NCBI RefSeq assembly: GCF_036325985.1
Contig: NZ_JAUHLI010000002.1
Coordinates: 309,205-373,204 of the forward strand
Source: Alkalimonas cellulosilytica
GTDB lineage: Bacteria > Pseudomonadota > Gammaproteobacteria > Enterobacterales > Alteromonadaceae
Length of the DNA stretch: 64,000 nt
Reading direction: 5' to 3'
The position numbers and the translations under genes are program-made. Shown piece by piece: positions 1 to 8,024 of the stretch (positions are counted from its first letter, which is position 1; each line of letters starts with the position of its first letter). The notes beneath the pieces are model-generated. The model had not been told where the DNA came from and did no database searches. It saw only the letters and a list, made by a program, of their open reading frames with translations.

Positions 1-2
1 AT

Positions 3-623
3 TTTTTTGATCTTGATGCAAATCCTGAGATGTTCGAAGCTTTGCATACCCTGGTTCAGAACAATATTGTGGATGGTACTGGGGCATCCGGTATTGGTGT
101 GTACGCTGCCAAAGACACCACTATTTTGCATAACACCGTTTTAAATGCGGCTCAAACCTATCATGCGGCTTTGTTCTTCGGCAATGTGCTGCATGGACGC
201 CGCAGTGATGGGAAGCGCCCACCTGCAGAAGATGTGCGTATTTTTGGTAATGTATTTCACACCAAAGGCCATCATCCAGTGCTTAGTATCCGCCATATGC
301 ATGATGCACAGGTGGGGGCTTTGAGTGCCTTAAAAGGGATGCCTGTGATGGGGGAGAACTTTTACTCGACTTCGATGGGGGCCGCAACATTTCATGATGG
401 CCGGCCAGACTCTCGGCTATTTCAGTCGGCTACGTTAGCCAGGTGGCAGCTGCATAGCAATTCTGACCACAGCTCTGTCTCCGGACCAATCACTTTGGGC
501 TCCGACTACAGCATTCTAATTGGAGCAGAACAGCCTACAGTCAGCAGACAATTGACTGAGTTCGATTTTATGATGAGGCCAAGGCAGGAACGTTCAGCCA
601 TTGGAGCAATGGCAGATGATTAA
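3..623 (+). CDS. Right-handed parallel beta-helix protein, 3' part only (EPS locus)
   Basis: The reading frame is open to the left edge, so this is the C-terminal 206 residues of a longer protein. The first internal ATG, at base 30, is not a convincing start because the same frame runs in from upstream. The first visible stretch has the short N/G-rich, V/I-alternating repeats of a PbH1-type beta-helix (NNIVDGTGASGIGVYAAK, then ILHNTVLNA). The C-terminus (EFDFMMRPRQERSAIGAMA) resembles the closing segment of many secreted beta-helix proteins, which end in a D-x-R-P...IGA pattern. Such proteins are often polysaccharide lyases or epimerases, which would fit the EPS genes beside it, but no catalytic residues can be assigned. 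It converges on the deacetylase gene with a 6-base gap. Confidence 0.7.
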   Translation, partial: FFDLDANPEMFEALHTLVQNNIVDGTGASGIGVYAAKDTTILHNTVLNAAQTYHAALFFGNVLHGRRSDGKRPPAEDVRIFGNVFHTKGHHPVLSIRHMHDAQVGALSALKGMPVMGENFYSTSMGAATFHDGRPDSRLFQSATLARWQLHSNSDHSSVSGPITLGSDYSILIGAEQPTVSRQLTEFDFMMRPRQERSAIGAMADD

Positions 624-629
624 GCCGGA

Positions 630-1619
630 TTAGCAAAAAATACTGGCTTTAATGTCGTGGTGGCTGACTGAAAAGCGATGAATCTCAAAGCGGGGAAAGT
701 CCGCTTTACGGTTAATCCCTGGCTCGTTACTAAATGCCAGCTGATAGCCGGCTTCCTGAGCAAGCTGGACTGATAGAGCGTTATAACACTTTTTACGTCC
801 TGTCGGGTAGGCCAGTGCTATGACTTCTTGTTCAAAGAGCTGTTCCAGTTGTTTTTTGGACTCAGTAATTTCATAACGTTGCGTGTTTTCGTCCACTTCC
901 GATAAAATCGGATGGTGGATAGTGTGCGAACCCATTTCCATGCCGTGTTGCAACATGTCTTTTGCCTGCTGCCAATCCATAAAAATGGACGTTTCTGTAT
1001 GCAAGGCGGCTGCAGGAAGTGGGTAATTTTTTTGCAAATACTGCAAAACCTCACGGGTAGATAGGTTGGGCAATCGCTTGGCTTTATGGATATAACGATG
1101 AATGGATTGCTCCAGCTCGGCAGGGTCTAACCACTGTTCACCATGATTGCCTGGGAAATGGATGACCTGGCCAGAGTGTTGACGTAACAAATGGGCCATT
1201 TGATCCCACCAGGGGATATAATCAGAGCCAATGAAGTTAACGGGTAGGAAAAAAATAGCGGGTACCTGATGTTTCTTTAACACAGGAAAAGCCATGGTGT
1301 AGTTATCCTGATACCCATCATCAAAGGTGATCACGGCATAGCGCTGTTGAAAGCTTAGCTCCTGAGTTGCCAGTAATTGTGCCAGTTGCTGGCAACTGAT
1401 AATGGTAAAATGCGACTTTATTGTTTTTATGTGCTGATCGAAGGTATTGGCATCGCATGAGAAAATCGTCCGATCATAAATGCATTCTTCTTTACTTCCA
1501 ATTCGATGATAATTGAAAACATAAACCCCGTTGGGTAGAAAGTACCATAATAGCTTGTACAACTTGGTATGGCTTAGCAAGCGTCGCCAAATCCTTTTGC
1601 CAAACTCTTTCATAACCAT
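630..1619 (-). CDS. Polysaccharide deacetylase (NodB/CE4 family)
   Basis: This 329-residue protein has the NodB homology motifs in order: TFDDG at about 98-102 (metal and catalytic Asp), SHTIHHP at about 231-237 (the H-x3-H metal-binding motif) and a LAYPTG strand at about 269-274. Family members remove N- or O-acetyl groups from surface polysaccharides, and in an EPS locus this one probably trims the nascent or exported polymer. There is no clear cleavable signal peptide; the N-terminus has a basic stretch followed by a short hydrophobic segment (residues 21-36). The ATG overlaps the stop codon of the upstream gene (TAATG), which indicates translational coupling. It is the last gene of the minus-strand EPS operon. 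Confidence 0.9.
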   Translation of the reverse strand: MVMKEFGKRIWRRLLSHTKLYKLLWYFLPNGVYVFNYHRIGSKEECIYDRTIFSCDANTFDQHIKTIKSHFTIISCQQLAQLLATQELSFQQRYAVITFDDGYQDNYTMAFPVLKKHQVPAIFFLPVNFIGSDYIPWWDQMAHLLRQHSGQVIHFPGNHGEQWLDPAELEQSIHRYIHKAKRLPNLSTREVLQYLQKNYPLPAAALHTETSIFMDWQQAKDMLQHGMEMGSHTIHHPILSEVDENTQRYEITESKKQLEQLFEQEVIALAYPTGRKKCYNALSVQLAQEAGYQLAFSNEPGINRKADFPRFEIHRFSVSHHDIKASIFC

Positions 1620-2788
1620 TACTCCTCAAACATCCTGAAAGGAGGCTTTTTCAACAAATAATCCCGATAATCATTCGGGTTGCCGTTTTTTCCTGCTTCG
1701 GCTGCCTTGGCGATGTTGTACATCTCACGGGCTGAAACATAATGCAGCACATAATGTTCGCCGTCGTTGTACTTATCTTCCAGATAATCGTGCAGGAAAT
1801 GGCGGGGTTCTGCCAACAGCGTGTCCATATCGCCTTCCTGAGCACCATGGGTATGCACTTTAATAAATACCCATTCTGGCCGGCCTTTAACGTGGATATT
1901 GCTGTTGACCCATTGATCAATGCGCGTTTTGATCAGGGGCATGGTTTTACGGACATCACTGTTTTCAATATGCGGCATGCCGCTTGGAGTACGCCAACGG
2001 AAATTCAGGCCAAGTGGGCCTTGCAGGATCATTAAGTCACCGCTGGCAGCTTTACCTACTTCTACATCGACACCGCTATCATGCGATTTGTACTGGCCAT
2101 CCCGGCCGGTAGCGTAATAAATGCTGTTTATTTTGCGGGTTTGGGCCGGGCTTGGTGCTGAAGGCAGCGTCATATCAACATAACAGCCTGAGTCTTTTAA
2201 GACCTTCAATTCATTGTTCACACCACAGTGTTTGCCACCAGGTAAGGAATTATCAAGCGCCCAGTTGCCATGGATAAAAGCATACTGAATTTGGCCTGTT
2301 TCCGGGTGCAGGGGCAGGGCGCCATGTTCATGGTGCAGGACCTGGGCAAACTCCGTCAGGGTTTTGTACAGGTTCTCTGCGGTATCATCCTCATGATGGA
2401 GGTGAATTTCAATTTCACCATAACCACGGGCGCAGAGATCAGAGAGTTTTGCTAAGTGTTCGTGGCGATACTCTTCTTCCGGATAAAAGAAGGTATGCTT
2501 CGGAGGCTGACCATCCGCATCCTGATGCTGGCTGGCCATCGCCGGATAGTCGTGATACCAGCGGTCTACTCTGGCACGCTCGCGAGCTAAATCTTTATTT
2601 TTCCACTGCGGTTCAAAGTGGTCGACGAAACAAAACAAAATGTGTTTTGGCCCCTGATGTGCAGGTTTTGGGCTAAGGCATTGCCGAACGTAGCTGCCCA
2701 GCCATAAGTGCATATGCTTTTTACGCAACACCAAAACGAACAGGGTAAAAAAGAAAAGCAGTAAAACCAATACACTAATAATAACCAT
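1619..2788 (-). CDS. Membrane-anchored deacetylase-like protein of EPS operon, function unknown
   Basis: I chose the ATG at 2788, not one 12 codons earlier, because it forms a TAATG overlap with the glycosyltransferase stop and has a GGAG about 10 bases upstream. The 389-residue product begins with one strongly hydrophobic segment (about residues 2-19) and then a soluble domain. I do not recognise the family with certainty. Acidic/histidine clusters (FCFVDHFEP, EIEIHLHHEDDT, FIHGNWALDN) recall the metal sites of the deacetylase/glycoside-hydrolase (beta/alpha) barrel superfamily, but the canonical TFDDG is missing. Its position between a glycosyltransferase and a true deacetylase suggests a polysaccharide-modifying role; this is inference from context. 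Confidence 0.75.
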   Translation of the reverse strand: MVIISVLVLLLFFFTLFVLVLRKKHMHLWLGSYVRQCLSPKPAHQGPKHILFCFVDHFEPQWKNKDLARERARVDRWYHDYPAMASQHQDADGQPPKHTFFYPEEEYRHEHLAKLSDLCARGYGEIEIHLHHEDDTAENLYKTLTEFAQVLHHEHGALPLHPETGQIQYAFIHGNWALDNSLPGGKHCGVNNELKVLKDSGCYVDMTLPSAPSPAQTRKINSIYYATGRDGQYKSHDSGVDVEVGKAASGDLMILQGPLGLNFRWRTPSGMPHIENSDVRKTMPLIKTRIDQWVNSNIHVKGRPEWVFIKVHTHGAQEGDMDTLLAEPRHFLHDYLEDKYNDGEHYVLHYVSAREMYNIAKAAEAGKNGNPNDYRDYLLKKPPFRMFEE

Positions 2789-3933
2789 TATTTCGCATCT
2801 CCATGGCGTGCAGTTCGCTTCCATGCCCCCTGTTGGTTGCCTTGCAAGTAGCGTAGGAAACCATGAGCCAAAGCCACATTCATTGAAACAAAAAAACTAA
2901 GGATTGCCAACCACGAAGGGGTGTGATGCCCTTGACGGATCCTGGTTTGACCAACCCAGGCCAGCCCGTAGAACAGCAGTTGCGCCAGTAAGGTAACTTG
3001 ATACCAAGGGGAAGCCAACAAAAACAGATTGCTCAGCAGCACCAGCAGCATCAGGTGAGGCCCAAACCAACGCAGCACTTTATGCGACCAATAACACCAG
3101 CTGAGAGCTCCTTTCATGGGCGAAAGGGCCCAGAGGTGTTGGCGAAAAGCCCGGTAATTACCCAGTCCAATCCGAACCCTGCGGCCATATTCATCCTGCA
3201 GCGAGGGCGCTACCTCCTCGGATGCTTTGGCTTTTGTATTGTAGACCACATCGTAACCCTGACGTTTGATATTCATCACGATGCAAAAGTCATCGACCAC
3301 GGTATTGGCGGGTAAGGGCTGATAGAGCGCACGTCGGATGGCATAAATAGCGCCATTGGCACCGAGCAGGGCACCTAACGAAGACTCACTCTCTTTAAGA
3401 AACTGTTCATAACGCCAGTAAAGACCATCCGAGTTCGCATTGCCATCTTCTGTTTGCAAATGAAGCTCGCCGCAAACAGCCCCTATTTGCTGCTGGAAAC
3501 TACTGACTAATTGCCGGATGGCGTCTTCGGCAAAGAAAGTATTGGCGTCGGTAAACACCAGTATATCGGCTTCCGACTGGGCGACCAGATCATTGAGTAC
3601 GGCTACTTTCCCTCTGTTTTCAAGGTGAACATCGGCTTGAATTCTGGGATCATCAAAGTTTTGAATGATGGCGCCTGTTTTGTCACTACTGCCATCAGAA
3701 GCAACGCGGATTGTTAGCAAGCCCGGGTAGTCTTGCTGTAATAGATTAGTAAGCCGCTCGGCGATGCAGCTTTCTTCGTTATATGCAGACAGGATCACAT
3801 CGACACTCGGCCAGTGTTCAGGCTGCTGTTGAGTTGGGTCCTGTGGGGTGATGAATAATTTCAGCAGTGCGGGATATAAAAAGTAACTGTAGACAAGCAA
3901 AAATGCCGCCAGCCAGAACAGTGCCTCCATCAT
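2788..3933 (-). CDS. Membrane glycosyltransferase, family 2
   Basis: A 381-residue processive-type GT-A glycosyltransferase. An N-terminal hydrophobic segment (1-20) is followed by the nucleotide-sugar binding strand (VDVILSAYNEE), ASDGSSDKT, and the TDANTFF motif that takes the place of the DxD metal site. An acceptor-site region with VVDDFCIVMNIKRQGY and a later RRVRIGLGN stretch follow, then three to four C-terminal membrane segments. The layout resembles PgaC/BcsA-like enzymes that add sugars from UDP donors at the inner membrane. It overlaps the upstream acetyltransferase by 4 bases and the downstream gene by 1 base, so it sits inside one translationally coupled operon. The sugar specificity cannot be read from the sequence. 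Confidence 0.9.
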   Translation of the reverse strand: MMEALFWLAAFLLVYSYFLYPALLKLFITPQDPTQQQPEHWPSVDVILSAYNEESCIAERLTNLLQQDYPGLLTIRVASDGSSDKTGAIIQNFDDPRIQADVHLENRGKVAVLNDLVAQSEADILVFTDANTFFAEDAIRQLVSSFQQQIGAVCGELHLQTEDGNANSDGLYWRYEQFLKESESSLGALLGANGAIYAIRRALYQPLPANTVVDDFCIVMNIKRQGYDVVYNTKAKASEEVAPSLQDEYGRRVRIGLGNYRAFRQHLWALSPMKGALSWCYWSHKVLRWFGPHLMLLVLLSNLFLLASPWYQVTLLAQLLFYGLAWVGQTRIRQGHHTPSWLAILSFFVSMNVALAHGFLRYLQGNQQGAWKRTARHGDAK

Positions 3934-4445
3934 GACGGCTCTTCCTGTTTAATGATTCTTGCCGGGATGCCAACCGCAGTGACATGATCAGGCAGATCTT
4001 TGACGACCACGGCATTGGCGCCAATTTTGACACCATTGCCAACGTGCACCCCGCCTATAATCTTGGCTCCGGCACCGATAAAAACATCGTGCCCCAGGGT
4101 GGGCGCTTTGCCTTTTTCATCACCAATCACAACACCGCTTTCGATGACGATATTATTTCCTCCGCGGACTTTGGAGTTGATGACCACCCCATTGGGATGC
4201 ATCAGTATCAGTCCGGTACCAAACTGACAGCCGGCTCCCAACACGCAACCGTTGAGCAGTTTATTCAACCACAGCGTGATAAAAGCCAAGGGGCTTAACC
4301 GGTAACGCACCAATGCAGAAGTCAGCCGGTAGAGGAAGTTGGCACTGCTGCCATCACTCATTAGGGTACGCAGCATGGATACCTGGTAGCCTTGCTGTTG
4401 CAGAAACGATTGTTTCTGACGAATGTCCTGCCAAAAAGTTTTCAT
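3930..4445 (-). CDS. Hexapeptide-repeat acetyltransferase, serine acetyltransferase-like
   Basis: I placed the start at 4445, one base after the stop of the upstream glycosyltransferase, giving 171 residues. Longer upstream reading would overlap that gene by about 90 bases. The C-terminal two thirds is a left-handed beta-helix of hexapeptide repeats (for example GGNNIVIESGVVIGD and GVHVGNGVKIGANAVVVKD) with the catalytic HPNGVV histidine region, ending in the VGIPARI motif common to CysE-like proteins. In EPS loci such proteins usually O-acetylate sugars of the repeat unit, and the N-terminal cysteine-synthase-regulated portion of a housekeeping CysE is absent. An EPS-modifying role is therefore more likely than cysteine synthesis. 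Confidence 0.85.
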   Translation of the reverse strand: MKTFWQDIRQKQSFLQQQGYQVSMLRTLMSDGSSANFLYRLTSALVRYRLSPLAFITLWLNKLLNGCVLGAGCQFGTGLILMHPNGVVINSKVRGGNNIVIESGVVIGDEKGKAPTLGHDVFIGAGAKIIGGVHVGNGVKIGANAVVVKDLPDHVTAVGIPARIIKQEEPS

Positions 4446-4446
4446 G

Positions 4447-5562
4447 TTAAATCCTGGCCAGAAAATTCCGAATGTTCTGTTGCCAATCAAACTGCGCAGC
4501 ATGCTGTACAATAACATCTTTTTGCCATGATGTGGCAAGTGCTGTGCTGATAGCGTGCGCTAACGCCAACCTATTTTTGGGTTCAACCAACACGCCTGTC
4601 TGTTCAGTCACCACTTCTGGGATCCCACCAACCGTGGTTGCCACCACGGGCACGCCGCTGGCGCAGGCTTCCAGTAACACATTAGGGACACCTTCCCGGT
4701 AGCTTGGCAGGACCACCAGCCTGGCTGTACGAACCTGCTTGGCCACATCGTGGATGGGCAAAGCACCATGCAAGATGACACGCTCAGATAAGCCATGCTG
4801 CTCTATCTGCGCTTTCAGTGCATCGGCTGCCGGGCCCTGACCAATAAAGTGCAGATTGCAATCTGTTTCGTTGTGCAACTGATGAAAGGCATCCAATAGC
4901 TCAAATACGCCCTTTGAAGCAAGCAAGTTACCAACAAACAGGATTTTTTTATCAGGCATACCGGCAGGATCCGGATAAAAAATGTCGGCATTCACACCAT
5001 TGTAATTGGTACAGACTTTATCCTCATTCAACCCGATAGCAATTAACTTGTCACGCAACGCCTGGCTGGCACAGAAAATAGTTTTTGCCTGACTTAACCA
5101 GGTTGTCATCAGCTGACGGCGCTTGGGATACAGGGTATGTTCGTTGACATCGGTACCATGCGCTTTTACCACAACCGGGATCGCTTGGTTCTTGGCATAC
5201 ATCAGGCAAGCCACTGCATCCGGAAATGCCCAGGAGGCAAGCAAGTGCGTTGGTTTGGCCCGATCTATCCATGGCTGTTTTCGGCCAATGGCAAAGCGCT
5301 GAAACCGTGGAGTGAGCGAGCGGCCAAACCCTGGTAGCTGGAAGTAGGGCGCATAACTTAGTCGCTCTGTTTCCTGGCATTCATGCTTATGTTTTAACCA
5401 CTCTCGCCATGGCACTAACACCAAAACCCTGAGTGCGACGTGCTCTGCCAACAGCTCGAATTGCTGTTTATTGAAGCTGGCCCGGTGCGGGGCCCAGGGC
5501 ACAGGGTACAGATTGGTTATAGCGACCACGGATATGGGATTTGTATTCACGTGAACAGTCAC
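4447..5562 (-). CDS. Glycosyltransferase, family 4 (GT-B fold)
   Basis: A 371-residue GT-B enzyme. The N-terminal Rossmann half contains AHGTDVNEH, the usual acceptor-side motif. The C-terminal half has FVGNLLASKGVFELLDAF and the EGVPNVLLEACASGVPVVA block, which carries the E-x7-E nucleotide-sugar-binding motif. The start is read as GTG at 5562 with no strong ribosome binding site; a second GTG five codons in is an alternative. It follows the initiating sugar transferase after a 154-base gap that contains no gene. It probably adds one sugar of the EPS repeat unit on the cytoplasmic side of the membrane. Confidence 0.9.
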   Translation of the reverse strand: MTVHVNTNPISVVAITNLYPVPWAPHRASFNKQQFELLAEHVALRVLVLVPWREWLKHKHECQETERLSYAPYFQLPGFGRSLTPRFQRFAIGRKQPWIDRAKPTHLLASWAFPDAVACLMYAKNQAIPVVVKAHGTDVNEHTLYPKRRQLMTTWLSQAKTIFCASQALRDKLIAIGLNEDKVCTNYNGVNADIFYPDPAGMPDKKILFVGNLLASKGVFELLDAFHQLHNETDCNLHFIGQGPAADALKAQIEQHGLSERVILHGALPIHDVAKQVRTARLVVLPSYREGVPNVLLEACASGVPVVATTVGGIPEVVTEQTGVLVEPKNRLALAHAISTALATSWQKDVIVQHAAQFDWQQNIRNFLARI

Positions 5563-5716
5563 TTTACAAAAAATAGCTGCGTAGATTCACTATCCACCTG
5601 AATCTGATAATTAAAAATGGCATCTGAACGAAGTGAGTACCCACTAATGTTGGGGCGTGAGTACTCCAGTATATGCAATACTTTCAAAGATAAAGCCTTA
5701 ATTTTTTGTTTTCTTA

Positions 5717-7126
5717 TTATCGGCCTTTACCGAACAGAACAATCTCTACGGTGCGAACCAGAATGACCAAATCAAGCAGTAAGCTGCGATGTTTGATGTA
5801 ATACAAATCAAACTTAAGTTTTTCCAGCGCATCTTCGGTGGTCGAGCCATAGGGATATTTCAGTTGAGCCCAGCCGGTGAGGCCTGGTTTCACATTATGG
5901 CGCTGAGCATAATAAGGAATATCTTTTTCCAGCTCACAGACAAACTCGGGCCGCTCCGGGCGTGGGCCAACAAAGCCCATTTCGCCGCGAAATACATTAA
6001 AGAGTTGAGGCAGTTCATCAATCCGGTACTTACGAATCACGCGGCCTACCCGGGTGACCCGGTCATCATCTTTGGTAGCCCACTTAGCGCCACCTGCTTC
6101 GGCATCGGTTCGCATGCTACGAAACTTGATAATATGAAAAGGCTTACCATCAATACCAACGCGGACTTGCTTGTAAAAAATAGGAGCTTTGGTGCGACGT
6201 CCATCTTCCAGATAAATAAGCAGTGCTGTCACTACCATAATGGGCCAGGTTAACGCCAGTACAAATAAGCCCAACAAAAAGTTCAGGCGGTAATCCAGAT
6301 TCGTTTTCAGCCATTTTTTGTTGGCAAAACCATTGGAGTAAATCACCCAGCTTGGGTAAATAAGGTTGACAGCAATTTGGCCGGTTTCCTGTTCAATAAA
6401 ATCCAGGATCTCCACCACATCAATACCACGGGTTTTACACTTGAACAAATGTTCAACCGGCAACATGTTGCGCCGCTCATCACAGGCGATAACCATCTGA
6501 TCGATGGCGTTTTCCATCACAAACTGAAACAGCTCTTCTTGTACATCCAGTTCCAGGATGGTCTCGTTTTGCAGGGCACCTTCTTTATCTCCTGCGACCC
6601 GGACAAAACCAACAATCTCAAAGTTACGCCGATCAACAGTGCGGCGCATCCGCCGTTCAATAATGGAGGCTCGTTCACCAGCGCCTAAAATAAGCACCCG
6701 ACGCCGGCTGATCCGGGTAACATCGTGGTAGTGAAAGAAAGCACGAAAACTACTGATAATGGCTGTGGCAATGGTGCATGCCAGCAGCATGTACCAGCCA
6801 TTAATGGCAATCGAGTTGAACAGGTTAAATACAACCACTTCCAACAAGAAGGCGCTAAACAGCATGGTGATAATGACACGCTTGAGAATGCCGCCATGGC
6901 TTTCTCTGAGCTGTTGATCGTAGAGACCGACCGACAGTGCACACAACATGACTACGGCAGCAAAAATAACTGCGTTAATCAGGCGGACATCGAAGGGGAT
7001 AGGGCTGATAAAGTGGTGGAACAGGAAACTGGCAGCAAAACTTGCAACCAACAACAATAAAAGTTCACCAAATAAAAACAGCTGATCAGCCAGTGAGTTC
7101 TTTCCGTAACCGGTAGCCTTGTTCAT
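5717..7126 (-). CDS. Undecaprenyl-phosphate sugar phosphotransferase (EPS initiating enzyme)
   Basis: This 469-residue protein carries four or five N-terminal membrane segments, a central Rossmann-like domain (RRVLILGAGERASII), a further membrane segment near 280, and the C-terminal bacterial sugar transferase domain with KFRSMRTDAE, YRIDELPQLFNVFRGEMGFVGPRPERPEFV and PGLTGWAQ. It transfers a sugar-1-phosphate from a UDP-sugar to the lipid carrier, the first step of EPS repeat-unit assembly. The architecture best fits the PEP-CTERM-system-associated sugar transferases (TIGR03013 would be the model to test). An AAGGAC ribosome binding site sits 6 bases before the ATG. It heads the minus-strand EPS operon and is divergent from the export operon. 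Confidence 0.93.
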   Translation of the reverse strand: MNKATGYGKNSLADQLFLFGELLLLLVASFAASFLFHHFISPIPFDVRLINAVIFAAVVMLCALSVGLYDQQLRESHGGILKRVIITMLFSAFLLEVVVFNLFNSIAINGWYMLLACTIATAIISSFRAFFHYHDVTRISRRRVLILGAGERASIIERRMRRTVDRRNFEIVGFVRVAGDKEGALQNETILELDVQEELFQFVMENAIDQMVIACDERRNMLPVEHLFKCKTRGIDVVEILDFIEQETGQIAVNLIYPSWVIYSNGFANKKWLKTNLDYRLNFLLGLFVLALTWPIMVVTALLIYLEDGRRTKAPIFYKQVRVGIDGKPFHIIKFRSMRTDAEAGGAKWATKDDDRVTRVGRVIRKYRIDELPQLFNVFRGEMGFVGPRPERPEFVCELEKDIPYYAQRHNVKPGLTGWAQLKYPYGSTTEDALEKLKFDLYYIKHRSLLLDLVILVRTVEIVLFGKGR

Positions 7127-7318
7127 AATTCGTCCTTGTGCATCCTATGCATTTATTACTACAGAACCTGGCGAGGCAATTGCAGGCTTTAAAATCTAGC
7201 TCAATAAGTATACTATTTCCAGAGTGAAACGGAAATAATTTTTTGCAATTCCTGCATCACTGCTAAAAAAATACGTTATAGTAGTATCGCTTGGTAAGGG
7301 AATCGAAGGACCAAATCC
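7127..7318. promoter_or_regulatory. Divergent EPS promoter region
   Basis: This 192-base spacer separates the two divergent EPS operons and holds no reading frame I would call. The A/T-rich core (7200-7290) contains TATACT at 7209-7214 inside the perfect palindrome AGTATACT, which reads as a -10 on either strand, and TATAGT at 7277-7282, about 37 bases before the plus-strand ATG. Neither has a good -35 at 16-18 bases, so activation by a regulator or an alternative sigma factor is possible. The exact start sites are not resolved. Confidence 0.4.
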
Positions 7319-7954
7319 ATGAAAGTACAAAGAATACAAGGAATTTGCGGTGTGTTACTGGCCGCTATAACACTTCTTATCACTGGTTGTAGCAAGAATG
7401 CGCTGCCACCGGCTACTGTGCATGATTCATTAACCACCTCGGTTGACAATTATCAATACCTGGTTGGCCCGGGTGATAACCTGACAATTTTTGTCTGGCG
7501 TAACCCAGAGTTGTCCGGTGCCTTTTTGGTTCGCCCGGATGGCATGATATCAACCTCGCTGGTTGAAGATATTCCGGTCAGTGGTAAAACGCCTACTCAA
7601 ATAGCTCGCGATATGGAGCAGGTACTTGGGCAGTTTATTCGTGATCCTATTGTCACTGTCTCTGTCTCTGGCTTTGTAGGCCCCTACAGCGAACAAGTTC
7701 GTGTTATTGGCGCTGCAGTTAACCCCAGAGCTGTGAGTTACCGCCAGTACATGACCATGCTGGACCTAATGATTCAGGTTGGTGGCCTCACCGACTTTGC
7801 CAGTGGGAACCGGGCGCAATTGGTACGAACCATTGATGGCCGTCAGGTTAGTTACCGGGTGCGGTTGGATGACTTAATTCGTGATGGTGATATTCGTGCG
7901 AATGTCGACATCTTGCCTGGCGACATTGTCATTATTCCGGAAGCCTGGTTCTAA
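7319..7954 (+). CDS. Polysaccharide export lipoprotein, Wza-like
   Basis: A 211-residue outer-membrane polysaccharide export protein. The N-terminus is a lipoprotein signal with the lipobox LITGC (Cys at about 24). The mature part begins with the poly-export domain (YLVGPGDNLTIFVWRNPELSG, then FLVRPDGMIS) and continues into a soluble ligand-binding beta-grasp (SLBB) domain (VRVIGAAVNPRAVSYR, DLMIQVGGLTDFA). It lacks the long extra domains of E. coli Wza, as is usual in exosortase-linked EPS loci. An AAGGA ribosome binding site lies 8 bases before the ATG. First gene of the plus-strand export operon; it probably forms the outer-membrane channel for the polymer. Confidence 0.93.
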   Translation: MKVQRIQGICGVLLAAITLLITGCSKNALPPATVHDSLTTSVDNYQYLVGPGDNLTIFVWRNPELSGAFLVRPDGMISTSLVEDIPVSGKTPTQIARDMEQVLGQFIRDPIVTVSVSGFVGPYSEQVRVIGAAVNPRAVSYRQYMTMLDLMIQVGGLTDFASGNRAQLVRTIDGRQVSYRVRLDDLIRDGDIRANVDILPGDIVIIPEAWF

Positions 7955-8024
7955 ACCAGGCTTATCTGATGCGTAAAGTTCTCACAGCATTACCCGTAGT
8001 ATCCGCGAAAGCAGGGAGCAGTAC

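Noticed and set aside
5563..5716. Possible regulatory hairpin or small gene between two EPS genes
   Set aside because: There is a repeated GAGTAC element but no convincing stem, promoter or reading frame.
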